Below, piece by piece: positions 7,746-15,884 of a stretch of DNA of 57,101 nucleotides (its first letter is position 1; each line of letters begins with the position of its first letter). The position numbers and the translations under genes are program-made. Source of the DNA: Bradyrhizobium murdochi (GTDB taxonomy: Bacteria; Pseudomonadota; Alphaproteobacteria; Rhizobiales; Xanthobacteraceae). Where the stretch lies: positions 1 through 57,101 of the forward strand of contig NZ_AXAU01000012.1 of assembly GCF_000472965.1 (NCBI RefSeq), given 5' to 3'. A model generated the notes under the pieces. That model was not told the origin of the DNA and searched no databases. It saw only the letters and a program-made list of their open reading frames with translations.

Positions 7746-8162
7746 TCACTTCTTCGCAGTCTGCGCCCGCAGCCGCTCTTCCTGCTCGCGCAGTTCGGGC
7801 GTGAGCGCTTCGCCGAAATCTTCCGCAGAAAACACCTGGCGGATTTCGACCTCGTCGCCATCGCTGAACGGCGCGCGCTTCATCCAGTCGATCGCTTCAT
7901 CGAGCGATTTGGCGTTGATCAGCCAGAAGCCCGCGACGAGATCACCCGAGAGCGGGAACGGACCGCGGCTGGCACTGCCCTGCCCGCCTGCATACTTGAT
8001 CCGCGCGCCATTCGAGGTCGGGTGCAGGCCTTCGCCCGCTTCCATCATGCCTGCCTGGACCAACTCCTCGTTGAATTTGCCCATCGCCGCCAATTGTTCC
8101 GTAGTCGGCATCACGCCGGCTTCCGAATCCTTGTTTGCCTTCACAATCACCATGAATCGCAT
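7746..8162 (-). CDS. YCII/DGPF domain protein (paralog 2)
   Basis: A 138-aa YCII-family protein, clearly homologous to its neighbour (shared MRFM start, NEELVQAG, GLHPTSNGAR, INAKSLDEAIDW). The DGPF signature is altered to RGPF (66-69). A good SD lies before the ATG at 8162. A promoter motif TGTCGG-N16-TCGTC lies 60 bases upstream, the same as before the ECF42 operon. Therefore this gene is a predicted ECF42 target. The molecular function of the family is not known. Confidence 0.88.
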   Translation of the reverse strand: MRFMVIVKANKDSEAGVMPTTEQLAAMGKFNEELVQAGMMEAGEGLHPTSNGARIKYAGGQGSASRGPFPLSGDLVAGFWLINAKSLDEAIDWMKRAPFSDGDEVEIRQVFSAEDFGEALTPELREQEERLRAQTAKK

Positions 8163-8222
8163 CGTTATTCTCCGTATTGATCTTCTTCAGCCAGCCACTG
8201 CCGCATCGGCCTTCGTCAACAG

Positions 8223-8249
8223 GACGAGCGGGCTTTTACGCCGCCGACA
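8223..8249 (-). promoter_or_regulatory. ECF42-type promoter motif upstream of yciI paralog 2
   Basis: On the minus strand, TGTCGG (8244-8249) and TCGTC (8223-8227) are separated by 16 bases. There are 60 bases from the motif to the start codon at 8162. The -35/-10 words and spacing are identical to those before the ECF42 operon. Confidence 0.7.
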
Positions 8250-8293
8250 TGTCCTGCAAAATTATTTCGGAAGTAATTTGACCAGCCGGCCGG

Positions 8294-9502
8294 TCAATCG
8301 TCGATCGCCTGATAGGCCGAGGTCCAGAAGTCGGTCATCACCCGCGGCGACTGCGGCGATTCCAGCATCCGCTGGGTCAGCGCGATCCCGGTGAGGCCTT
8401 CGCTGGGGTCGGAATACCAGGAGGTGCCGTAGCCGCCGTACCAGCCGAAGCGGCCGGGCGTATGGGCAAGATCGTCACGCCGGGTGAAGACCGAGACGCC
8501 AAAACCCCAGCCGCTATTGTCGCCGAAAAACAGTTCGGAGCCCTGCTTTTGCTCGGAGGTGAGCTGGTCGCTCGTCATCAGTTCGACGGACGGACGCGAG
8601 AGAATGCGTTCGCTGCCGAGCCGGCCGCCATTCAGCAGCATCTGGGCAAACGCGTTGAAATCGTCCGCAGTCGACACCAGTCCGGCGGCGCCATTCTCGA
8701 ACACCGGCGGGCTTGCATATTTGCCGGTGGCAGGATCATCGAAGACTTTCAATTCGCCGCTTGCTTGATCGCGCGCATAAGTGGTCGTGAGCCGGGCGCG
8801 CTTTTCCGCGGGCACGTGGAAGCCAGTGTCTTTCATGCCGAGCGGCGCGAAGATGCGATCGCCCAGGAATTTTGCAAGGCTCATGCCCGCGACGCGCGCG
8901 ATCAGCACAGAGAGAATTTCGCTGCCGCTGTTATAGAGCCAGCGCTCGCCGGGCTGATAGATCAGCGGCAGCGTGCCGTAGCGGCGCATCAATTCGTCCG
9001 GTGGAAACGAGGGAAATACCGGCCCGGGCGCAAAGCCCGCTTCCGCAATCGCCTTCTGGATCGGATAGCGATCGGGAAATATCGGGATCATGCCAAGGCC
9101 GAGCCGGAAGGTCAGAAGATCGCGCAGCGTGATGGCGCGCTTCGCCGGCACCGTATCGTCGATGGCCGCGTCGATCGCACGCAGCACCTTGCGGTCGGCC
9201 AGTTCCGGCAGAAAGCCGTCGACGGGATCATCGAGCCGCAGTCTGCATTCCTCGACCAGGATCATCGCGGCCACCGCCGTCACCGGCTTGGTCATGGAAG
9301 CGATGCGAAAGATGCTGTCGCGCTGCATCGGCGTGCCGCCGATTGCCATGCTTCCCATGGCATCGACATGAATTTCGCCGCGGCGGCTGACCAGCGCCAC
9401 CAGGCCGGGAACACCGCCGTGCTCGACATGCCCCGAGAGAATCTCATGCATGCGGCCGAGCCGCGATCTCGACAGTCCACCGGCATTTGAATTTGTCGGC
9501 AT
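8294..9502 (-). CDS. Class-C beta-lactamase-fold serine hydrolase
   Basis: A 402-aa protein of the beta-lactamase/esterase EstB type (PF00144). It has the SxxK nucleophile motif (Ser69-Met-Thr-Lys72) and the YxN-position motif YNS (Tyr190-Asn-Ser). There is no signal peptide, so it is probably a cytoplasmic esterase or peptidase rather than a resistance enzyme. The KTG box of true beta-lactamases is not evident; a Gly/Tyr-rich segment (GRFGWYGGYGTSW) takes that place, as in esterase relatives. A one-mismatch version of the ECF42 promoter motif lies 41 bases upstream, so it may belong to that regulon. Confidence 0.88.
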   Translation of the reverse strand: MPTNSNAGGLSRSRLGRMHEILSGHVEHGGVPGLVALVSRRGEIHVDAMGSMAIGGTPMQRDSIFRIASMTKPVTAVAAMILVEECRLRLDDPVDGFLPELADRKVLRAIDAAIDDTVPAKRAITLRDLLTFRLGLGMIPIFPDRYPIQKAIAEAGFAPGPVFPSFPPDELMRRYGTLPLIYQPGERWLYNSGSEILSVLIARVAGMSLAKFLGDRIFAPLGMKDTGFHVPAEKRARLTTTYARDQASGELKVFDDPATGKYASPPVFENGAAGLVSTADDFNAFAQMLLNGGRLGSERILSRPSVELMTSDQLTSEQKQGSELFFGDNSGWGFGVSVFTRRDDLAHTPGRFGWYGGYGTSWYSDPSEGLTGIALTQRMLESPQSPRVMTDFWTSAYQAIDD

Positions 9503-9543
9503 GGCTTGTTCCCCTCTCGAAATTGCAACTGCCTCTCCACCAC

Positions 9544-9570
9544 GACGATCCGGCCTGCTTCTTGCCGACG
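9544..9570 (-). promoter_or_regulatory. ECF42-type promoter motif with one mismatch
   Basis: Minus strand CGTCGG (9565-9570), then 16 bases, then TCGTC (9544-9548), 41 bases before the hydrolase start. The first base of the -35 word differs from the other four copies; the spacing and -10 word are the same. Confidence 0.5.
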
Positions 9571-9595
9571 TGGCAGATGACGCGCCGCGTGATTT

Positions 9596-9964
9596 CTATG
9601 ACTGCTGCCTGACGAACTTGCCGTCCTGGTAGTTCGCGCCGAAATAGACGTCGATGCGCTTCACCTTGTCGCCATCGAAGACAACGAACTCGGTATTGCG
9701 AAAGCTCTTTCCGTCCTTGGCCGTGCAGCGGTAGGTCACAAAGGCTTGATCGCCGTCGACGAGAATCCGCTCCAGCTCGTGCCGTTCGATCCAGTCGCTG
9801 GACTGCCAGCAGCGCGCGAAATAGGTCGCTTTATCGATGTTGTCATCGAACGGACTGGTGAAGCGGAAATCCTCGCTGAAGGCATTTTCGACGAATTGGC
9901 GATCGTTGGACAGATAAGCTGCGAAGATCTTGCGGATCGTCTCCGCCTTGCTTGCTTCGGCCAT
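9596..9964 (-). CDS. NTF2/SnoaL-like protein
   Basis: A 122-aa single-domain protein with the NTF2-like cone-shaped fold (helical start AETIRKIFAAYLSNDRQFVENAFSEDF, then strands ending in KVKRIDVYFGANY). The fold is used by isomerases, dehydratases and many proteins of unknown role; no catalytic residues can be assigned with safety. It begins 11 bp after the GST gene on the same strand, so the two are presumably co-transcribed from the promoter at 10656-10682. Not recognised as a specific named gene. Confidence 0.8.
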   Translation of the reverse strand: MAEASKAETIRKIFAAYLSNDRQFVENAFSEDFRFTSPFDDNIDKATYFARCWQSSDWIERHELERILVDGDQAFVTYRCTAKDGKSFRNTEFVVFDGDKVKRIDVYFGANYQDGKFVRQQS

Positions 9965-9975
9965 TCAGCGCTCCT

Positions 9976-10629
9976 TTAGGGCTCCTTGGGCACCATCTGG
10001 AAATACGGTTCGGCTTCCTTCAACACGCGCGCGACGGAGGGACGCGCCTTGAGCCGTTCGAGATAGGCGCTGAGGTTTTTCTGCGCTTCACCGAACGGCA
10101 CCGCCATGTTGCCGTAGAACAATGACGGCACTGCCGCGCAATCGGCGAGGCTGAAATCCTCGCCCATCGCCCAGCCGCCGTTTTTCATTTGCTGGTCGGC
10201 CATGGCATAGGAAGTGTGCAACTGCGCCCGCGCCTCCTCGACGCCGTACGGATCCCGCTTGCCCTCGGGCCGCAACCGGTCCGTTACGATCTTCTGCATC
10301 GGCAGATGCACATAGAGATCGTAGAAGCGGTCGCGCAGCCGGGTCTGCAAGGCGCGGGCGGGATCCTCGGGAATAAGTCGGACGCGGCCGCGATAGTATG
10401 AATCGAGATATTCGACGATGATGCTGGATTCCGGCACGGTCTGATCCCGTGCATCGTCGCGCAGCACCGGGAACTTACCGATCCCCCACAGCTTCAGCAG
10501 CGCGGCGCGCTCGGCCGGATTGCCGAGATCGACGAGATTCGGCCGGAACGGAATGTCGTTCTCGTAGAGCGCGATCAGCGCCTTCCAGCAGAACGAGGCC
10601 AGCGGGTGGAAGTGCAGCGTCAGAGACAT
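9976..10629 (-). CDS. Glutathione S-transferase family protein
   Basis: A 217-aa cytosolic GST. Residues 1-80 form the thioredoxin-like glutathione-binding domain (MSLTLHFHPLASFCWKALIA, KFPVLRDD, VPESSIIVEYLD with the conserved acidic-Ser pair). The rest is the all-helical domain. The start at 10629 has GGGAG upstream; the longer frame would overlap the preceding gene's end. A perfect TGTCGG-N16-TCGTC motif lies 26 bases upstream, and the NTF2-like gene follows after 11 bp. It is likely a detoxification enzyme under the ECF42 sigma factor; the electrophile substrate is unknown. Confidence 0.88.
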   Translation of the reverse strand: MSLTLHFHPLASFCWKALIALYENDIPFRPNLVDLGNPAERAALLKLWGIGKFPVLRDDARDQTVPESSIIVEYLDSYYRGRVRLIPEDPARALQTRLRDRFYDLYVHLPMQKIVTDRLRPEGKRDPYGVEEARAQLHTSYAMADQQMKNGGWAMGEDFSLADCAAVPSLFYGNMAVPFGEAQKNLSAYLERLKARPSVARVLKEAEPYFQMVPKEP

Positions 10630-10655
10630 GGAAACTCCCGGTTTGCCGTTTGCAA

Positions 10656-10682
10656 GACGATCTGCGTCTGGTGATGCCGACA
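10656..10682 (-). promoter_or_regulatory. ECF42-type promoter motif upstream of gst
   Basis: Minus strand TGTCGG (10677-10682), 16 bases, TCGTC (10656-10660), 26 bases from the gst start. It sits directly after the stop codon of the reductase gene, so gst can be expressed separately from it. Confidence 0.7.
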
Positions 10683-10683
10683 T

Positions 10684-11229
10684 TTATGGCGCCGGCACGT
10701 AGCGCAGGATCATGATGCCGGTCGACAACGGCCGGCTGTCGAGCAGCTTCAGCTTGCGCTTTTCGCCCGGCTTGAACAGCGGCGTGCCGCCGCCGAGGAT
10801 GACGGGGCTTACCGCGATACGAAACTCGTCGATCAGCCCGTGCGGGATCAGGCTGCTGGCGAGATCGGCGCTGCCGAACAGAAAGATGTCCTTGGCGCTG
10901 TCGCGCTTCAGCCGCGCGACGGTCTCCGGCACATCGGCGCTGAACATCTGGGTGTTGTTCCAATCCGATTTCTTCACCGTGCGCGAGAAAACGTATTTCG
11001 GCGCGGCATTCATGAAGTCGGCGACCTCGCCGGTCGCGCTTGGCCAGTGGCCCGCCATCAGGTCATAGGTGACGCGGCCGAACAGCAATCCGCCGGCAGC
11101 GGTCATCTGCTCGATCGACAATTGCTCCAGCTCCTCGCCCCAGACGTCGGAATGCCAGGAAATGTCGCGGTTGGGGCCTTCAACGAAGCCGTCCAGCGTC
11201 ATCAGGTTCCACATTATCAATTTCGCCAT
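10684..11229 (-). CDS. RibD C-terminal/dihydrofolate reductase-like protein
   Basis: A 181-aa protein with the RibD_C (DHFR-like) fold: LIMWNLMTLDGFVEGPN at the start, GGLLFGRVTYDLMAGHWP, and a C-terminal SPVILGGGTPLF. Such standalone proteins are probably NAD(P)H-dependent reductases of unknown substrate. The ATG at 11229 follows GGGAG; the ORF's longer N-terminus runs into the divergent regulator gene and is not used. It is divergent from the HxlR regulator, and the shared 112-bp gap contains a perfect 14-bp palindrome, so it is the most likely target of that regulator. Confidence 0.85.
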   Translation of the reverse strand: MAKLIMWNLMTLDGFVEGPNRDISWHSDVWGEELEQLSIEQMTAAGGLLFGRVTYDLMAGHWPSATGEVADFMNAAPKYVFSRTVKKSDWNNTQMFSADVPETVARLKRDSAKDIFLFGSADLASSLIPHGLIDEFRIAVSPVILGGGTPLFKPGEKRKLKLLDSRPLSTGIMILRYVPAP

Positions 11230-11248
11230 GGCGATCTCCCTAAACTGA

Positions 11249-11297
11249 TTGCGAATTGCAACCGGTTGCAGGATGATCGAACTGGTGCGATATTGCA
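11249..11297. promoter_or_regulatory. HxlR-type operator cluster
   Basis: The divergent gap has the perfect palindrome TGCAACCGGTTGCA at 11257-11270. It overlaps a second dyad TTGCGAATTGCAA (11249-11261), and a related TGCGATATTGCA lies at about 11286-11297. Repeated TTGC/GCAA half-sites suggest a cooperative operator for the adjacent HxlR protein. Confidence 0.6.
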
Positions 11298-11341
11298 AGC
11301 AGTTTTTTGAGGGCGCCTTGACGCCCGCCCTGGAGACGACC

Positions 11342-11839
11342 ATGACCGATGCCCAGCGCTCCGGCTGCCCGATCAACCTTTCGCTGGAAGTGCTCGGCGA
11401 CAAATGGAGCCTTTTGATCATCCGCGACATGATGTTCGGCAATCGGCGGCATTTTCGCGAGCTATTGACCAAATCGGAGGAAGGCATCTCCTCCAACATC
11501 CTCGCCGACCGGCTAAAGACCCTGCTCGAGCAGGGCGTCATCACCCGCGAGGACGATCCCACGCACAAGCAGAAGGGAATCTATTCGCTGACAGAGCAAG
11601 GCATCGAGCTCTTGCCCGTTCTCGCGCAGATGGCGGCCTGGGGTTACAAATATCTACCCGTCACCGAGGAACTCGGCATCCGGGCGCGGCTGCTCAGCGA
11701 GGGCGGACCGAAGATGTGGGCCGAATTCATGGACGAGCTGCGCGAGAGCCATCTTGGCGCAAAGCGGCGCAGGCGTAGCGGTCCATCGGTCGGTGAGCGA
11801 CTGCAAGCAGCGTATGAAAGCGTCGTGAACGGAAGATAG
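11342..11839 (+). CDS. HxlR family transcriptional regulator
   Basis: A 165-aa winged-helix regulator. The ATG at 11342 follows GGAG. Starting at 11249 or 11273 would place coding sequence over the operator-like palindromes, so the shorter form is preferred. The HxlR signature is clear: a conserved Cys at residue 9 (RSGCPINLSLEVLGDKWSLLIIRDM) followed by the wing and recognition helix (FRELLTKSEEGISSNILADRL). In relatives this Cys senses aldehydes, quinones or oxidants. It is divergent from the DHFR-like reductase, a common arrangement for HxlR-controlled reductases. The ligand is unknown. Confidence 0.88.
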   Translation: MTDAQRSGCPINLSLEVLGDKWSLLIIRDMMFGNRRHFRELLTKSEEGISSNILADRLKTLLEQGVITREDDPTHKQKGIYSLTEQGIELLPVLAQMAAWGYKYLPVTEELGIRARLLSEGGPKMWAEFMDELRESHLGAKRRRRSGPSVGERLQAAYESVVNGR

Positions 11840-12033
11840 CCCCCGAGTCCGCGGCCGCATGCTCGTTTGGCGGGCGTCGCGCGCGGGGACATCCTTAAGA
11901 TCAGCATTACGTCGCGATGCTATCCGTCATCTTACGGAGAATATCGTTAACGCATTCTTTTTTCATTTGATCAAACCTGCCTCGGAAGGGGGCTCGGCGG
12001 CGTTAACCAGCAGCCTCGTCATTTACCCGCGCA

Positions 12034-13731
12034 ATGAGGCCTACGGTGTTTCAATTTCTCAAGAGCTCCTCGACAGATAAAGCGCTTGCCGACGCTCTCG
12101 GCCGCTCGCAGGCCGTTATCGAGTTCGGCATGGACGGCACGATTCTCACCGCGAACAACAATTTCCTTAAAGCCCTCGGCTACTCGCTCGGCGAAATCAA
12201 GGGCAAGCATCACAGCATGTTCGTCGATCCGTCGCAGCGCGACAGCCAAGCGTATCGCGACTTCTGGACGGCGCTCAAGCGCGGCGAATACCAGGCTGCC
12301 GAATACAGGCGGATCGGCAAGGGCGGCAAGGAAGTCTGGATCCAGGCGACCTACAACCCCGTGCTCGACGGCAGCGGCAAACCCTGCAAGGTCGTGAAAT
12401 TCGCGACCGACATCACCGCCCGCAAGATCAAGAGCATGGAGGATGCCAGCCAGATCGCCGCGATCAACCGTACGCAGGCGGTCATTGCGTTCGAGATGGA
12501 CGGCACCGTCATCACCGCCAATGACAACTTCCTGAAAGCGATGGGCTACACGCTCGCCGAAATCCAGGGCAAACATCACAGCATGTTCGTCGCTCCGTCG
12601 GAGCGCGACAGCGCCGCCTACCGGCAGCTCTGGGCGAGCCTCAACCGCGGCGAAAGCCAACAGGCCGAGTACAAGCGGATCGGCAAGGGCGGGAAGGAAG
12701 TCTGGATTCTCGCCTCCTACAACCCCGTGCTCGACGAGAAGGGCAGGCCGTTCCGGGTGGTGAAATTCGCCACCGATATCACCAGCCAGAAACTTTCGAC
12801 CGCCGATCTCGCCGGCCAGATTGCCGCCATCGGCAAGTCACAGGCCGTGATCGAGTTCAAGATGGACGGCACCATCATCGGTGCCAACCAGAACTTCCTC
12901 CGCACGGTCGGTTACGCGCTGGACGAGATCCGCGGCCGGCACCACAGCATGTTCGTCGAACAGACGGAGCGCGACAGCGCGGCCTATCGTGAATTCTGGG
13001 CGGCGCTCAACCGCGGGGAATATCAGGCGGCCGAATACAAGCGAATCGGCAAGAACGGCAAGGAGGTCTGGATCCAGGCGTCCTACAATCCGATCCTCGA
13101 CCTCAACGGCAAGCCATTGAAGGTGGTGAAATACGCCACCGACACCACCGCGCAAGCGCTGGTCCGCATGGGTAACGAGCGCGTCCGCGGCATGATGGAA
13201 TCGGTGGCGGCAGGCGCTGAGGAACTGAACGCTTCGGTCCGGGAAATCTCCGAAGCCATGACCAAGTCGCGCGAGACGGCGGCGACCGCGGTCGGGCGGG
13301 TCGAGGCGGCCGACGCCCAGGCGCAGCGGCTGAACGAAGCGGCGCAGGCGATGAGCGGCATCGTGGAGCTGATCGGCAATATCACCGGCCAGATCAACCT
13401 CCTGGCGCTCAATGCGACGATCGAATCAGCGCGCGCCGGCGAGGCCGGACGCGGCTTTGCCGTGGTGGCTTCCGAGGTCAAGAACCTCGCCACCCAGGCC
13501 AAACAGGCGACGGACAAGATCGGCCAGGAGATCGGCAACCTCAACGGCATCTCCGGCGACGTCGTCGGCGCGCTCGACAGCATCAAGAGTGCGATCCAGA
13601 GCGTCAGCGAATATGTCACCGCCACCGCGGCCGCGGTCGAGGAGCAGAGCACAGTGACGGGCGAGATGTCCTCCAACATGCAGCGCGCCGCCGCGGAGGC
13701 GAAGGCGATCGCGCAGCGCGCGAGCGGTTAG
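12034..13731 (+). CDS. Soluble triple-PAS methyl-accepting chemoreceptor (BdlA-like)
   Basis: A 565-aa protein without membrane segments. Three PAS domains occur in tandem (each with DGTI..AN..FL..GY, HHSMFV, EVWI.A.YNP), followed by a receptor signalling domain with the hairpin tip QINLLALNATIESARAGEAG near residue 450 that contacts CheA/CheW. The architecture resembles BdlA and Aer-type sensors of redox or metabolic state. The three PAS units repeat with an exact period of 366 bp (12109, 12475, 12841). The ATG at 12034 lacks a clear SD; the in-frame GTG at 12046 has GAGG six bases upstream and could be the real start (561 aa). No chemotaxis operon is adjacent. Confidence 0.9.
   Translation: MRPTVFQFLKSSSTDKALADALGRSQAVIEFGMDGTILTANNNFLKALGYSLGEIKGKHHSMFVDPSQRDSQAYRDFWTALKRGEYQAAEYRRIGKGGKEVWIQATYNPVLDGSGKPCKVVKFATDITARKIKSMEDASQIAAINRTQAVIAFEMDGTVITANDNFLKAMGYTLAEIQGKHHSMFVAPSERDSAAYRQLWASLNRGESQQAEYKRIGKGGKEVWILASYNPVLDEKGRPFRVVKFATDITSQKLSTADLAGQIAAIGKSQAVIEFKMDGTIIGANQNFLRTVGYALDEIRGRHHSMFVEQTERDSAAYREFWAALNRGEYQAAEYKRIGKNGKEVWIQASYNPILDLNGKPLKVVKYATDTTAQALVRMGNERVRGMMESVAAGAEELNASVREISEAMTKSRETAATAVGRVEAADAQAQRLNEAAQAMSGIVELIGNITGQINLLALNATIESARAGEAGRGFAVVASEVKNLATQAKQATDKIGQEIGNLNGISGDVVGALDSIKSAIQSVSEYVTATAAAVEEQSTVTGEMSSNMQRAAAEAKAIAQRASG
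12109..13206 (+). repeat. Three in-phase 366-bp PAS modules
   Basis: Each unit starts with CAGGC followed by a Val-Ile-x-Phe codon block and 'atggacggcac'. Unit starts are at 12109, 12475 and 12841, giving two identical periods of 366 bp (122 codons). The units are similar but not identical, so this is an older internal triplication. Confidence 0.85.
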
Positions 13732-13744
13732 TTCTTCAGCGTCA

Positions 13745-13950
13745 TCGCTGCGCAACCCCCTCATCTCAGGAATAAGCGCACTTGCGCTTATTCCGAAGGA
13801 GCCCGCGAGAAGCGGGCGTCTCGAAGGATGTAGGCCACAGACGGGGCCTCATGGTTCTCCCGGCGATGCGAAGCATCGTCCGGAGACGCGCAGAGCCTGC
13901 CATCGGGCCGAGCTACTCGCGTTCCGCGCTCCTCACCATGAGGGGCTTAT
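13745..13950. repeat. Degenerate intergenic repeat
   Basis: The 287-bp gap before the SDR gene holds a fold-back 'ggaataagcgcacttgcgct' and a 'ccgcgagaagcgggcgtctc' block ending in 'ctcctcaccatgaggggctt'. The latter pieces recur at 15890-15990 and, in part, at 46735-46800. No gene was recognised here. Confidence 0.6.
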
Positions 13951-14018
13951 GCCGGGACATGCGACGGGGCCTGGGCTATAGGGGCGGGAAATCTTCTCTC
14001 TCGCAAACGGACCCGCCC

Positions 14019-14807
14019 ATGCCCCCTTCCCCGCAAAAGATCGCTCTCATCACCGGCGCCGCGCGCGGCATCGGGCTTGCGACGGCCAAACGCTTTCTCG
14101 CCGAGGGCTGGCAGGTGGCGCTGCTCGACATCGAAGGCGAATTGCTGCGCGGCGCGGTCACCGGCCTCGCCGACCCCGACAATACGCTGGCGCTGCATTG
14201 CGACGTCTCCGACACCCAGGCGGTGACGAACGCCGTGGCGGCCGTGAGCGAGCGTTTCGGCCGGCTCGACGCGCTGGTCAACAATGCCGGGATCGCGGTG
14301 TTCGCGCCGCTGCTCGACACCTCGGATGACGACTGGAACCGCATCCTGCAGGTCAACCTCACCGGCCCGTTTCTGTGCGTCAAGGCGGCGGCGCCATTGA
14401 TGCGGGAACATGGCGGTGGCGCGATCGTCAACGTCACGTCGATCTCGGCGGTACGCGCCTCCACGCTGCGTTCGGCCTACGGCACCAGCAAGGCCGGGCT
14501 CGCGCATCTGACCAAACAGCTCGCGGTCGAATTGGCCTCGCTCGGCATTCGCGTCAACGCCGTGGCGCCCGGCCCGGTCGAGACCGCGATGGCAAAACAG
14601 GTCCACACGCCGGAAATCCGCGCCGACTATCACGACGCCATTCCGCTCAACCGCTATGGCCTCGAGGAGGAACTGGCGGAAGCGATCTTCTTCTTGTGCA
14701 GCGATCGCGCGAGCTACATCACCGGCCAGATCCTCGCCGTCGACGGCGGTTTTGATGCTGCCGGCATCGGTCTACCGACGCTGCGCGGCCAGCGGCGGAA
14801 CGGGTAG
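14019..14807 (+). CDS. Short-chain dehydrogenase/reductase (SDR)
   Basis: A 262-aa classical SDR. It shows the nucleotide-binding TGAARGIG motif near the N-terminus, CDVSD, NNAG, a catalytic Ser in NVTSISAV, the YGTSK (Tyr-x3-Lys) pair, and PGPVETAM. It should be an NAD(P)-dependent oxidoreductase of the FabG type; the substrate cannot be told. The start at 14019 fits the family. The ORF extends upstream to 13782 through a dispersed repeat and that part is rejected. No SD stands out before 14019. The gene is monocistronic. Confidence 0.85.
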   Translation: MPPSPQKIALITGAARGIGLATAKRFLAEGWQVALLDIEGELLRGAVTGLADPDNTLALHCDVSDTQAVTNAVAAVSERFGRLDALVNNAGIAVFAPLLDTSDDDWNRILQVNLTGPFLCVKAAAPLMREHGGGAIVNVTSISAVRASTLRSAYGTSKAGLAHLTKQLAVELASLGIRVNAVAPGPVETAMAKQVHTPEIRADYHDAIPLNRYGLEEELAEAIFFLCSDRASYITGQILAVDGGFDAAGIGLPTLRGQRRNG

Positions 14808-14839
14808 TTCCTCCGTGGCTGTGTTGCTTGGAGTGCGGA

Positions 14840-15040
14840 TCAGAGCCCAGTACGAATGACCTTGGCTGGCGGCCCGTCATTGCTGGATCGAGGAGGCAGG
14901 TCATTGTTCAGCGCGCCGCGATGCAGCAACACTGTCCTTTCCAGTGGAACATCCGCTCGCATACTCGGCGTTCCCAGTGCGAACGCCGTCACGAGCAATA
15001 AAATGCCCGCACAGATAATGCTGAGGAAAAAATGATCCAT
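14840..15040 (-). CDS. Small single-pass membrane protein, hypothetical
   Basis: A possible 66-aa protein: an N-terminal hydrophobic helix (HFFLSIICAGILLLVTAFALG) followed by a polar tail rich in Arg, Asn and Pro. The ATG at 15040 lacks a good SD, and a GTG at 15049 is an alternative. The open frame continues much further upstream, but that part has no family resemblance. I do not recognise it; the hydrophobic start and polar tail are the only support. Confidence 0.35.
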   Translation of the reverse strand: MDHFFLSIICAGILLLVTAFALGTPSMRADVPLERTVLLHRGALNNDLPPRSSNDGPPAKVIRTGL

Positions 15041-15332
15041 GTGGTCCACAACGATGGGCTGCACTGTTCGTTCCGCTGGGCTGCGGCAATTTCGATAGAG
15101 CAGCGCTGCGCTTCTCGGCGACCGTAAGTTGGTAGAGGTGAAGGCCCGGTTCCGCGTTCGCCACGGTGGACACCGTCGCTTTGGATACTGCTGGCGCGCG
15201 CCGCACTCGCCTGCCACGCCGGGATGGGCAACCTTCACCGGGGCCGGGGTCTCTGACGCGGACGCTTGACCAAACCTTGCCACATGTCCCTGCGTAACTG
15301 GGCCGGGGGCAGTGCTGACGGAGGAGCTGCAC
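15041..15332. other. Intergenic region, nothing clear
   Basis: Between the small membrane ORF and the exported protein gene. ORFs on both strands here have no recognisable products. It should contain the promoters of the two divergent flanking genes. Confidence 0.3.
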
Positions 15333-15770
15333 ATGGGAATGGCGGTCATCAAGCTCATCGTTGTCGCCGCCGCGCTGTTGGCGGCAATCATGCCGGTGCG
15401 GGCCGAGATTCGCATTCTCGCCAGTCCCGGCGGACAGGTCGGGCCGTTTCTCGAACTGTTCGATCGCGTGCGCGAGTCCGGGGAGCGGGTGGTGATCGAC
15501 GGGCCATGCCTGTCGGCCTGCACGCTGGTGCTGATGACGATACCGGCCGAGCGCATCTGCGTGACGCGCCGGGCAGTGCTCGGATTCCACGCCGCGCGCT
15601 CGATCGACGGCCGCGGCCGGATCTATGCCGAGCCGGAAGCCTCGCGCGCGGTACAGGCAGCCTATCCCGACCGGGTGCGGGACTGGATCAGCAGGCACGG
15701 TGGACTGACGTCGCGGCTGTTGCTGCTGCGCGGGCGTGACCTGGCGGCGATCTATCCAAGGTGCAGATGA
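15333..15770 (+). CDS. Exported ClpP/crotonase-fold-like hypothetical protein
   Basis: A 145-aa protein. The ATG at 15333 follows a strong GGAGGAG and is preferred over an upstream start at 15312. A signal peptide is visible (VIKLIVVAAALLAAIMPVRA). The mature part begins with a strand and a Gly-rich turn (ILASPGGQVGPFLELFDRV) and has a conserved-looking GPCLSACTLVLM motif, in which the Ser would be at the nucleophile position as in ClpP/SppA-like folds. I have seen similar small periplasmic proteins in Bradyrhizobium, but no function is known. It stands alone, with dispersed repeats after it. Confidence 0.7.
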   Translation: MGMAVIKLIVVAAALLAAIMPVRAEIRILASPGGQVGPFLELFDRVRESGERVVIDGPCLSACTLVLMTIPAERICVTRRAVLGFHAARSIDGRGRIYAEPEASRAVQAAYPDRVRDWISRHGGLTSRLLLLRGRDLAAIYPRCR

Positions 15771-15782
15771 TTCTGTAGATTT

Positions 15783-15874
15783 TGTGGGGTGGGCAAAGGC
15801 GCTCTTGCGCCGTGCCCACCATCTTCGTTGTGCGCGAATGGTGGGCACGCTGACGCTTTGCCCACCCTACGGCG
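15783..15874. repeat. Palindromic repeat of the GTGGGCAAAG type
   Basis: Outer arms 'ggggtgggcaaaggcg' and 'cgctttgcccaccct' with inner 'gtgcccacca/tggtgggcac'. It forms a long hairpin after the stop of the exported protein gene and probably acts as a bidirectional end signal. It is a familiar Bradyrhizobium intergenic palindrome (from memory). Confidence 0.8.
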
Positions 15875-15884
15875 CCGTTGCCAG

